From: Micromonosporaceae bacterium
Lineage (GTDB): Bacteria > Actinomycetota > Actinomycetes > Mycobacteriales > Micromonosporaceae
Assembly: GCA_003543035.1 (NCBI GenBank)
Contig: DPJL01000419.1
Location: forward strand, 10,289-34,678
Reading direction: 5' to 3'
DNA: 24,390 nt
Each line of letters starts with the position of its first letter. Within the stretch, counting starts at the first letter, position 1. A program made the position numbers and the translations under genes. Positions 1 to 5,904 of this stretch are shown here, piece by piece. The notes beneath the pieces were generated by a model that was not told the DNA's origin, searched no databases, and was given only the letters and a program-made list of their open reading frames with translations.

Positions 1-734
1 TCGGTGCCGGTGAAGCCGATCAGGTTGGCCGCCAGGTCATCGCCGGGCACGTCGCGGCGCTCGTCGCGGCCCACCACAATGCCCGGCAGCTTCATCTCGG
101 CGATCTGGGTGGCGCGGTCGACGTCGACCCCGCGGGCCAGCCAGGCAAAACGCACCGGCTTCCCGTCGATTTCGCGCTTCTTGCGCTGCAGGTGACCGGA
201 AAGGTCGGAGGCGGCGATGCCCAGTAATGGCGACAGCGCCTCAGCGGTCCTGGCCGGATCCACCACGAGCTCAGGATCGGCACCTACATATCGCGCTTCC
301 ACGCTGTGTGCGAGCACCGCACCTGTCCGGTCGAGAATCGCGCCACGCGGAGCAGGAAGATCGATCGAGCTGAGTCGCTCCTGCAAACCGGCTGCCGCAT
401 AGGCGGGCGCGTCGGTCAACTGCAGCTGGACCAGCCGCGCTCCAATCACGACAAACAGCAATAGCGAGACAGCTGTGGCCAGGCGCAGGCGCCGCTTCGG
501 GTGGCCGAGCTTAGGTGGCGTAACGGGCGGCTTCTCTATTAACCTGCGTGGCGCCGGACGCTCAGATTTGCGCCGAGTTGGCGCGCGGCGGTTACGTTCC
601 CGGGGTACCACGACCCGGATCGGTTGTTCGCTACGGCTGATCGCGTCGGTGTCCCGGGTGGTTCGCCCCCGCGGCGTGAAAGCGCGCGCGTCCCCGATTC
701 CGCTGCGCCGCCTGCGGTTGTCGTTCCCGGCCAC
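1..734 (-). CDS. ftsI: Septal penicillin-binding protein FtsI (PBP3), N-terminal part, cut by window edge
   Basis: FtsI is the transpeptidase that cross-links septal peptidoglycan on the outer face of the membrane. About 244 N-terminal residues are present. A basic, disordered cytoplasmic tail (residues 1-80, many Arg) is followed by one membrane anchor (about 83-104). Next comes the class B PBP dimerisation region, whose signature PRGAILDRTGAVLA lies at about 129-142. The transpeptidase domain with the SxxK serine lies beyond base 1. The start is a GTG at 734, chosen because GAGGAG lies just upstream and the reading frame stays open to the window edge. The gene follows the ftsL-like gene in the same direction after a 98-bp gap that holds a large inverted repeat. 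The long Arg-rich tail is typical of actinobacterial FtsI. The family call is firm; completeness of the gene cannot be judged. Confidence 0.93.
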   Translation of the reverse strand, partial: MAGNDNRRRRSGIGDARAFTPRGRTTRDTDAISRSEQPIRVVVPRERNRRAPTRRKSERPAPRRLIEKPPVTPPKLGHPKRRLRLATAVSLLLFVVIGARLVQLQLTDAPAYAAAGLQERLSSIDLPAPRGAILDRTGAVLAHSVEARYVGADPELVVDPARTAEALSPLLGIAASDLSGHLQRKKREIDGKPVRFAWLARGVDVDRATQIAEMKLPGIVVGRDERRDVPGDDLAANLIGFTGT

Positions 735-752
735 CGTTCTCCTCTCTTAGTT

Positions 753-818
753 GCCGCAAGTCCACAGGAGTTGCTGTTATCGCGTTGTGCTAAGCGACAA
801 CTCCTGTGGACTTGCGGC
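753..818. repeat. 21-bp perfect inverted repeat in the ftsL-ftsI gap
   Basis: Arms at 753-773 and 798-818 are exact reverse complements with a 24-nt spacer. TTA/TAA at 777-779 and 791-793 could add three inner pairs. In the ftsL-to-ftsI message this would form a long stable hairpin. No T tract follows on the minus strand, so a processing site, a partial terminator or a small repeated element all remain possible. The left half plus AAGCGA recurs at 5718-5762. Confidence 0.85.
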
Positions 819-832
819 GAAGGCCAGCGAAA

Positions 833-1390
833 TCACTGGCTCGCGTTGCTCGGTGGGCCCGTTGCCGGCCGGGGCACCCCGATCACCTGGCCGTCCGGCA
901 GCGTGATGAACGCCGGCGGACCCGGGTCGGTCAGGCCGAGCTTGGCCGCCGCCGCGGCCAGGCTGCCCGGCGACTCCTGCTCGGCAATGTACTGCTCCAG
1001 CTGCTGCTGGCGCAGATCAAGCTCGGTCTGCGAAGCCCGCAGCGCGTCGAGCTTGAACGCATTCTGGTTGATCTTCGTGTTGAGCACCAGGATGCCCAGC
1101 ACCCCGGCCACCACCACCAGCACCACCAGCACGATGAACGGCGTACGCGGCACGTTCACCGGCAGCGGCGGCGCCAGCCGAAGCTTCGGCCGGGCCGGCG
1201 TCTCGGTCGAGGTCTCGCGAACCTCGGTGTCGAGCGCCAGCGCTGCACTTCCATTGGTACGGTGCCGAAGCTCGCGAAGCTCGGCCTGTGACATCTGCGC
1301 TGCCGTGTCCACGCCCCGACCCCCCGGGCGCCCCCCGACCTGCTGTGGCAGCTTGCTGCGCGGCGAGGCCCGCAGCCCTGTCACCCTCAT
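833..1390 (-). CDS. ftsL: FtsL-like septum formation protein of the mra/dcw cluster
   Basis: This 185-residue bitopic membrane protein lies between rsmH and ftsI, the usual place of ftsL. FtsL works with FtsB/DivIC-type partners to activate septal cell wall synthesis. A cytoplasmic N-terminal part of about 80 residues is rich in Arg and Pro. One hydrophobic segment follows (about 84-104), then a heptad-like Gln/Leu/Glu-rich coiled coil (about 108-140). The tail contains LGLTDPGPPAFITLPDGQ, a Pro-rich segment of the kind seen in actinobacterial FtsL-like proteins. The ATG at 1390 is preceded by GAGGGGG and begins 11 nt after the rsmH stop codon. FtsL sequences diverge strongly, so the name rests on topology and position more than on residue identity. 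Confidence 0.85.
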   Translation of the reverse strand: MRVTGLRASPRSKLPQQVGGRPGGRGVDTAAQMSQAELRELRHRTNGSAALALDTEVRETSTETPARPKLRLAPPLPVNVPRTPFIVLVVLVVVAGVLGILVLNTKINQNAFKLDALRASQTELDLRQQQLEQYIAEQESPGSLAAAAAKLGLTDPGPPAFITLPDGQVIGVPRPATGPPSNASQ

Positions 1391-1401
1391 GTCTGCCCCC
1401 T

Positions 1402-2364
1402 CTACATCGTCGTCCCCTGAATGACTTCCGCTGCGCGTAGGCGAACCGACGCGGCTCTCGGATTGAGCGCGACCTCCGCTTCGCTTGCCTGCTCTGCCCC
1501 ACCCCGGGTCAGGAGCCGCAGCGTTGGCCCGGTGCCCGGCAACTCGACCGGAAGACCGATCGGAGCGTTGCTGCGGGCGCGGGTCGCGAAGGCCTGCTTG
1601 GTGATCCGGTCCTCGAGCGAGTGGTAGGAGAGCACCACCACCCGCCCCCCGGGTTTGAGCGCGCCGATCGCGGACGGCAGCGCTCGCTCCCAGGTGGACA
1701 GTTCACCGTTGACCTCGATGCGCAAGGCCTGGAACGTCCTCTTTGCTGGATGTCCCCCGGTTCGCCGGGCCGGCGCCGGGATCGACTCCCGGACCAGCTC
1801 AGCGAGTAGCGCCGAGGATGTAATCGGCGCCTTGGTTCTTTCCCGCACGATCGCCCCCGCGATGCGTGACGCGAATTTTTCTTCTCCGTAGACCCGCAGG
1901 ACGCGGGTCAGCTCGGCCGCGGTGTAGTCGTTGACGACCTGGGCCGCGGTGATCCCGGTCGTCTGATCCATGCGCATGTCCAGCGGTGCGTCCTGGGCAT
2001 AGGCAAAACCGCGATCAGCCGCATCGAGCTGCAACGACGACACCCCGAGGTCGAAGAGCACGCTGTCGACATGATCAAAACCCAGTTTTGCGAGTACCTG
2101 AGGAAGCTCGTCATAAACGGCATGGACCAGATGGACCCGGTCCGCGAAGTCGGTGAGCCGCTGGCGCGAGTGCTCCAGCGCCTCGGTGTCGCGATCGAGT
2201 CCGATTAGGACGGTGCCCGGGTGCGCGCGCAGAACGGCTTCGGCGTGTCCACCGAGGCCCAGCGTCGCATCAACGTGCACCGCACCCGGGCGGTCGAGGG
2301 CCGGCGCGAGCAGGTCAAGACAGCGCTCGAGAAGCACCGGCACGTGCTTGCCACGTGGCTCCAT
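1402..2364 (-). CDS. rsmH: 16S rRNA (cytosine-1402 N4)-methyltransferase RsmH (MraW)
   Basis: RsmH methylates N4 of C1402 in the decoding centre of 16S rRNA using S-adenosylmethionine. The 320-residue protein has the family's landmarks: KHVPVLLERCLDLL near the N-terminus, the SAM loop VDATLGLGGHAEAVL, DRDTEAL, the block LFDLGVSSLQLDAADRGFAY followed by DMRMD, then RIEVNGEL and SYHSLEDRITKQAF. The chosen start is the ATG at 2364, because GGGAGGAGG sits 5 nt upstream; an in-frame start 14 codons earlier has no such site. It lies downstream of mraZ after a 143-bp gap and just upstream of ftsL, as in most dcw clusters. Length and motifs are normal for the family. Confidence 0.97.
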   Translation of the reverse strand: MEPRGKHVPVLLERCLDLLAPALDRPGAVHVDATLGLGGHAEAVLRAHPGTVLIGLDRDTEALEHSRQRLTDFADRVHLVHAVYDELPQVLAKLGFDHVDSVLFDLGVSSLQLDAADRGFAYAQDAPLDMRMDQTTGITAAQVVNDYTAAELTRVLRVYGEEKFASRIAGAIVRERTKAPITSSALLAELVRESIPAPARRTGGHPAKRTFQALRIEVNGELSTWERALPSAIGALKPGGRVVVLSYHSLEDRITKQAFATRARSNAPIGLPVELPGTGPTLRLLTRGGAEQASEAEVALNPRAASVRLRAAEVIQGTTM

Positions 2365-2507
2365 CTTGACCTCCTCCCAAAGACCGTCATACCGCCAGAT
2401 CCCCATCCGCTGCCCGCCTTATCAGCGACGCGCCTGGCATCGGGGAAGTGATTCCAGGAGCCGGAGCGGGTGGAGATCTCGCGGTACGTCAGTTACAAGA
2501 CGCCCAT
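2365..2507. other. mraZ-rsmH intergenic gap, no gene
   Basis: These 143 bp carry the strong rsmH Shine-Dalgarno at the rsmH-proximal end. Neither a convincing terminator nor a clear promoter is visible, so read-through from mraZ is the simplest reading. A palindromic GAGATCTC lies at about 2473-2480. Confidence 0.5.
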
Positions 2508-2939
2508 CTATAGGCCGCCTGGCAGCACCCCCTCCTCGATGTCAGCGAAGTCCTGTTCGCTTGCCTCGAGATAGGTGGCCCACGCCTGCGTGTCCCAGAT
2601 CTCTACCCTGGTGCTCGCGCCGATCACCACAAGGTCGCGGTCCAGCGCCGCGTACTCCCTCAGGTGCGCCGGGATGGTCACCCGGCCCTGCTTGTCCGGG
2701 ATCTCATCGTGGGCGCCGGCGAAGAAGACCCGGCCATAGGCACGCGCTGCTTTATTGGTGACGGGAGCTTCTGCGAGCTGTCCCGCAATGCGCTGGAACT
2801 CGGACGTCGTGAAGACGTAGAGACAGCGATCCTGTCCTTTGGTGATCACGACACCTCCCGCCAACTCCTCCCGGAACCGGGCGGGCAGGATCAGCCGGCC
2901 TTTTTCGTCCAGCCGGGGATTATGGGTGCCAAGAAACAT
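2508..2939 (-). CDS. mraZ: Transcriptional regulator MraZ
   Basis: MraZ is a DNA-binding protein of the AbrB-like fold that forms rings and controls its own dcw operon. The 143-residue protein has the two tandem MraZ half-domains. The first is FLGTHNPRLDEKGRLILPARFREEL (given in two parts: FLGTHNPRLDEKGR and LILPARFREEL) near the N-terminus, and the second is AGAHDEIPDKQGRVTIPAHL at about residues 76-95. Both contain the D-x-[KQ]-GR DNA-binding core. The ATG at 2939 gives the conserved MFLGTH start and is preceded by GTGGGGGG; a longer in-frame extension would run into the promoter. It is first in the cluster, and three matching boxes lie upstream, which suggests autoregulation. Length and sequence are standard. 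Confidence 0.96.
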   Translation of the reverse strand: MFLGTHNPRLDEKGRLILPARFREELAGGVVITKGQDRCLYVFTTSEFQRIAGQLAEAPVTNKAARAYGRVFFAGAHDEIPDKQGRVTIPAHLREYAALDRDLVVIGASTRVEIWDTQAWATYLEASEQDFADIEEGVLPGGL

Positions 2940-3026
2940 CGCCCCCCACCCCCTAAGTGCCGTCCCGATTCGCGGTCGAGACCAACACGTACTGTGTGCC
3001 GACGGACCCGCCAGCCCGCCAATGGG

Positions 3027-3058
3027 CCCCACTTTACTCCACTTCCCTCCACCGTCAA
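3027..3058 (-). promoter_or_regulatory. mraZ promoter with three MraZ-type boxes
   Basis: On the minus strand TTGACG (3053-3058) and TAAAGT (3031-3036) are 16 bp apart and make a plausible -35/-10 pair. Three direct repeats GTGGAG, GTGGAG and GTGGGG lie at 3047-3052, 3037-3042 and 3027-3032, exactly 10 bp apart. Known MraZ sites are tandem TGGGN-like units with the same helical spacing. The boxes fill the spacer and flank the -10, so binding should block RNA polymerase. That function is inferred. Confidence 0.8.
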
Positions 3059-3171
3059 TCCAAAATCCTGCTTAACAGCGCCGGAGCTCTCCACATTTCC
3101 CTGGTCAGGTGACGGGTTACGGCCCACCAAGGTCACCTTCCCGACAAGTCGGTGCGGGTTTGCCGGTCCGG

Positions 3172-3184
3172 TAACCTCTGCTGC
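3172..3184 (+). promoter_or_regulatory. Candidate leaderless promoter of murT
   Basis: TAACCT at 3172-3177 matches the actinobacterial -10 pattern TANNNT and ends 7 nt before the GTG start codon of murT. No Shine-Dalgarno lies before that GTG. Transcription would therefore begin at or next to the start codon. No clear -35 is seen. Confidence 0.55.
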
Positions 3185-4429
3185 GTGACTTCGTCGGAGG
3201 ACAAGAAACTCCCCTTGCGGGCGACTCTCGCCGCGTCGGTTTCCCGCACCGCGGCGGCGCTGTCCCGCGCGGCCGGCCGTGGGGACGGCTCGGTGATCGG
3301 CGGCAAGCTCGGCATGATGATCGACCCGGATCTGTTGGCCCATCTGGCCGCGGGCCGCCGGATCGCCCTAATCTCCGGCACCAATGGCAAGACGACCACC
3401 ACCCGCTTCACCGCGGCGGCCTTGAGCACCCTCGGCGAGGTGGCGACAAACTCCTTTGGCGCGAACATGCCTACCGGGCACACCTCAGCCTTGGCCCGCG
3501 CTGGCAGCACCCCCTTCGCGGTGCTCGAGGTGGACGAGCACTGGATGCCTAAAGTCATCGAAGCCACCGGCCCGGAAGTGGTTGCGCTGCTGAACCTGTC
3601 GCGCGATCAGCTCGACCGCGCCAAAGAGGTCGCCATGATGGCGCAGCTCTGGCGGGACACGTTCGAGAAGCACCCCGAGATCCATCTGGTGGCCAATGCC
3701 GACGACCCGATGGTGGTCTATGCGGCGGGCAAGACGAGCAATGTCACCTGGTTCGCGGCCGGCCAACGCTGGCGCGAGGACGCCCATGTCTGCCCCGCAT
3801 GCGGCTCACACATCGCTCGCGAAGGCGATGAGTGGCAATGCTCCAACGGTGACCTGAGCCGCCCCGATCCACAATGGACGATCGACGCCAACGCGGTGCT
3901 CGACCCGACCGGCAAGCGGCACGAGCTGAAGCTGCAACTGCCCGGCAGGGTGAACGTGGGCAACGCCGCGACCGCGCTCGCGGTGGCCCATCACCTTGGC
4001 GTCGACCCTGCGGTTGGCGCGCCCAAGCTCGCCGAGGTGGCTAGCGTCGCCGGCCGGTACGCCCAGGTGGAGCGAAAGGGACGGCAGGTCCGGCTGCTTT
4101 TGGCGAAGAACCCGGCGAGTTGGCTCGAGGCCTTCGACATGGCCGAGGACGCGCCCACCCTGTTGGCTATCAACGCTCGCGACCCTGACGGTTATGACAC
4201 CAGCTGGCTTTTCGACGTGGACTTCGCCCCGCTGCGCGGGCGCCAGGTGCTCATCACCGGCGAGCGTGCTTTCGATCTGGCGGTAAGGCTTCAGGTCAAT
4301 CAGGTGGAGTTCAGCCACGTCCCGTCTTTCGCCAAGGCCGTTGAGACCGTTCCACCCGGGCGGTTGGAAGTGATCGCCAACTACAGCGCTTTCCAGGACA
4401 TCAGAGCGGAGCTTGATCGTGTCGTCTAG
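3185..4429 (+). CDS. murT: Lipid II isoglutaminyl synthase, ligase subunit MurT
   Basis: With GatD, MurT amidates the D-Glu of the lipid II stem peptide at the inner membrane face, using ATP. The 414-residue protein has a Mur-ligase centre with the P-loop GTNGKTTTTR at residues 65-74 and a C-terminal DUF1727 domain. That domain includes ARDPDGYDTSWLFDVDF, the region that supplies an Asp to the composite active site in studied MurT/GatD pairs. A small zinc-ribbon insertion has C203, C206 and C219, but the usual fourth Cys is replaced (CSNG), which is unusual. The GTG at 3185 was chosen because it starts the typical N-terminus and sits 7 nt after a -10 box; a longer frame would include the promoter. 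The end overlaps gatD by 11 bp, implying coupled synthesis. Confidence 0.94.
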   Translation: MTSSEDKKLPLRATLAASVSRTAAALSRAAGRGDGSVIGGKLGMMIDPDLLAHLAAGRRIALISGTNGKTTTTRFTAAALSTLGEVATNSFGANMPTGHTSALARAGSTPFAVLEVDEHWMPKVIEATGPEVVALLNLSRDQLDRAKEVAMMAQLWRDTFEKHPEIHLVANADDPMVVYAAGKTSNVTWFAAGQRWREDAHVCPACGSHIAREGDEWQCSNGDLSRPDPQWTIDANAVLDPTGKRHELKLQLPGRVNVGNAATALAVAHHLGVDPAVGAPKLAEVASVAGRYAQVERKGRQVRLLLAKNPASWLEAFDMAEDAPTLLAINARDPDGYDTSWLFDVDFAPLRGRQVLITGERAFDLAVRLQVNQVEFSHVPSFAKAVETVPPGRLEVIANYSAFQDIRAELDRVV

Positions 4430-5129
4430 CGCTCTCCAAATCGTCTGGGTCTACCCCGATCTGCTTTCCACGTATGGCGATCGGGGCAACATGCTGATCC
4501 TCGAGCACCGAGCGAAGGCTCGCGGGATCCCGGCGCAGACCCACGAGGTACACATCAATCAGGCTCTTCCCGAGGGCGACATCTATCTCATGGGTGGCGG
4601 CGAGGACGGGCCTCAAGCGCTTGCCGCGCAACGACTTCTCGCAGACCGTGGGCTGCACCGCGCGGTGGATCGCCGAGCCGTGGTCTTCGCCGTGTGCGCC
4701 GGTTATCAGTTGCTCGGCAGCAGCTTCTTTGCCAAGGGCGCCAAGTATGCCGGGCTTGATCTGATCGACATCTCCTCCGACCGGGGGCCGACTCGAGCCG
4801 TCGGCGAGCTTGGCGGCGACATCGACCCCGCGCTCGGCCTGCCTACGCTGACCGGCTTCGAGAACCACGGTGGCAGAACGCATCTCGGCCCTGGCGTCAA
4901 ACCGCTCGCGACCGTGAAGGTCGGCATCGGCAACGATGGCAAGACCGAGGGAGCTTGGGCCGGTACGGTTCTCGGCACCTACTCGCACGGCCCCGCGCTT
5001 TCGCGTAACCCGGCGCTCGCGGATCTGTTGCTGCGCTGGGCGACCGGCGAGGAGAAGCTGGCCGAAATCGAAGACAGCTGGCCGTCACGTCTGCGCGCTG
5101 AGCGCCTGAGCGCGACCGGCCTGGCTTGA
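4419..5129 (+). CDS. gatD: Lipid II isoglutaminyl synthase, glutaminase subunit GatD
   Basis: GatD is the class I glutamine amidotransferase that releases ammonia from glutamine and passes it to MurT. The 236-residue protein has the nucleophile elbow FAVCAGYQLLG with C93, and the catalytic His in GTYSHGPALSRNPALAD (H190). Only Cys and His are present in this subunit, as expected, since the third residue is thought to come from MurT. The GTG at 4419 follows GGAG by 7 nt and lies inside the last codons of murT. A TTG two codons earlier is too close to that site. The gene's stop overlaps the start of the next gene. Older databases may call it a CobB/CobQ-like protein; the murT partner argues against that. 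Confidence 0.94.
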   Translation: MSSSALQIVWVYPDLLSTYGDRGNMLILEHRAKARGIPAQTHEVHINQALPEGDIYLMGGGEDGPQALAAQRLLADRGLHRAVDRRAVVFAVCAGYQLLGSSFFAKGAKYAGLDLIDISSDRGPTRAVGELGGDIDPALGLPTLTGFENHGGRTHLGPGVKPLATVKVGIGNDGKTEGAWAGTVLGTYSHGPALSRNPALADLLLRWATGEEKLAEIEDSWPSRLRAERLSATGLA

Positions 5130-5746
5130 AACGACTCGTACTGCTCGCACTTGCCGTAGCGGCAATGGCGCTGGCGGCCTGGCAGCTTCCGGTGCAGGAG
5201 TGGGCAAGCCAGGTTAGCCCGGCGCTGGCCGTCCTATTAGGAGTGTTGCTGCTCTGCGCGCTGGTTCCCCGTACCCCCATATCGTTGGTATTCGGAGCCT
5301 TGTTCGGGGTCTTCTCTGGTGCGGCCTTGGCACTAGTCGCTGCATTGCTTGCGGCCGTGGTCACCTATCTCGCCGGGCGTTGGGCGGGTCGTGAGGTGCT
5401 CCTCAAGCGGGCCGGTCCACGAATACACAAGCTTGACAATTGGTTGGCACAGCGCGGATTGGTCGCGGTCGTCGTGGTCCGGCTTCTTCCCATCGCGCCC
5501 TTCGGGCTGGTCGGCTACGCCTACGGCGCGTCGTCCGTCCGCTTTGGACATTATCTGGCGGGTACCGCCATAGGCGCGACCCCATCCGCGATAAGTTACG
5601 CAACCATTGGTGCCGCAGCAGTGTCGCCGTCATCGATGAGCTGGCTGACGTTTCTCCCTGCGGCCCTTGGCATTGCGATCAGCACCGCCGCCGCCCTCCA
5701 CTGGCGCCGCCTCGCCCGCCGCAACCCAACAGGAGTTGCTGTTTAG
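5126..5746 (+). CDS. TVP38/TMEM64 (DedA-like, VTT domain) membrane protein
   Basis: This 206-residue integral membrane protein belongs to the VTT/SNARE-associated family. Some DedA/VTT relatives are linked to lipid carrier or phospholipid translocation, but this member's substrate is unknown. Visible features are an N-terminal helix (about 4-22), several further hydrophobic helices, and the family core with VVRLLPIAPFGLVGYAYG followed by a small-residue loop and TAIGATPSAISYATIG. The start is taken as TTG at 5126, overlapping the gatD stop as TTGA; this gives Lys-Arg before the first helix. An ATG at 5165 is possible but would remove most of that helix. The last nine codons and the stop lie in a degenerate copy of the repeat seen at 753-797. 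Sitting behind murT-gatD, it may serve the envelope, which is inference. Confidence 0.85.
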   Translation: MKRLVLLALAVAAMALAAWQLPVQEWASQVSPALAVLLGVLLLCALVPRTPISLVFGALFGVFSGAALALVAALLAAVVTYLAGRWAGREVLLKRAGPRIHKLDNWLAQRGLVAVVVVRLLPIAPFGLVGYAYGASSVRFGHYLAGTAIGATPSAISYATIGAAAVSPSSMSWLTFLPAALGIAISTAAALHWRRLARRNPTGVAV

Positions 5747-5762
5747 TCGGACCACAAAGCGA
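5718..5762 (+). repeat. Degenerate second copy of the 753-797 repeat
   Basis: Aligned without gaps to 753-797, about 32 of 45 bases agree. These include GCCGCAA, the 15-mer ACAGGAGTTGCTGTT and a final AAGCGA at the same spacing. The right arm that makes the first copy a hairpin is not recognisable here. The stop codon of the VTT gene (5744-5746) lies inside the element. Confidence 0.6.
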
Positions 5763-5763
5763 A

Positions 5764-5792
5764 AGGCCTGGTGACTGATGTCTACCAGGCCT
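5764..5792. terminator. Hairpin terminator between convergent genes
   Basis: AGGCCTGGT (5764-5772) and ACCAGGCCT (5784-5792) form a perfect 9-bp stem with an 11-nt loop, 18 nt after the VTT gene stop. A short A/T context flanks it but there is no long T tract. It probably ends the murT-gatD transcript. Confidence 0.65.
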
Positions 5793-5859
5793 GAAATCGC
5801 GAGACCCGGCTCACCCGTCATCCGGCGGGCTGCCGGGTTCACTTCCAGTGGCTAGTGCC

Positions 5860-5887
5860 GCTGGCGTGTAGAGCTTAACACGCCAGC
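5860..5887 (-). terminator. Hairpin after leuS
   Basis: GCTGGCGTGT (5860-5869) and ACACGCCAGC (5878-5887) make a perfect 10-bp stem with an 8-nt loop, beginning 18 nt past the leuS stop. No T tract follows; stem-only terminators are common in actinobacteria. Confidence 0.65.
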
Positions 5888-5904
5888 GACCCAGAGCCAA
5901 TGAA

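Noticed and set aside
624..1424. Plus-strand frame of 266 codons over the ftsL-ftsI junction
   Set aside because: It is antisense to two recognisable genes and is low in complexity. It has no ribosome binding site.
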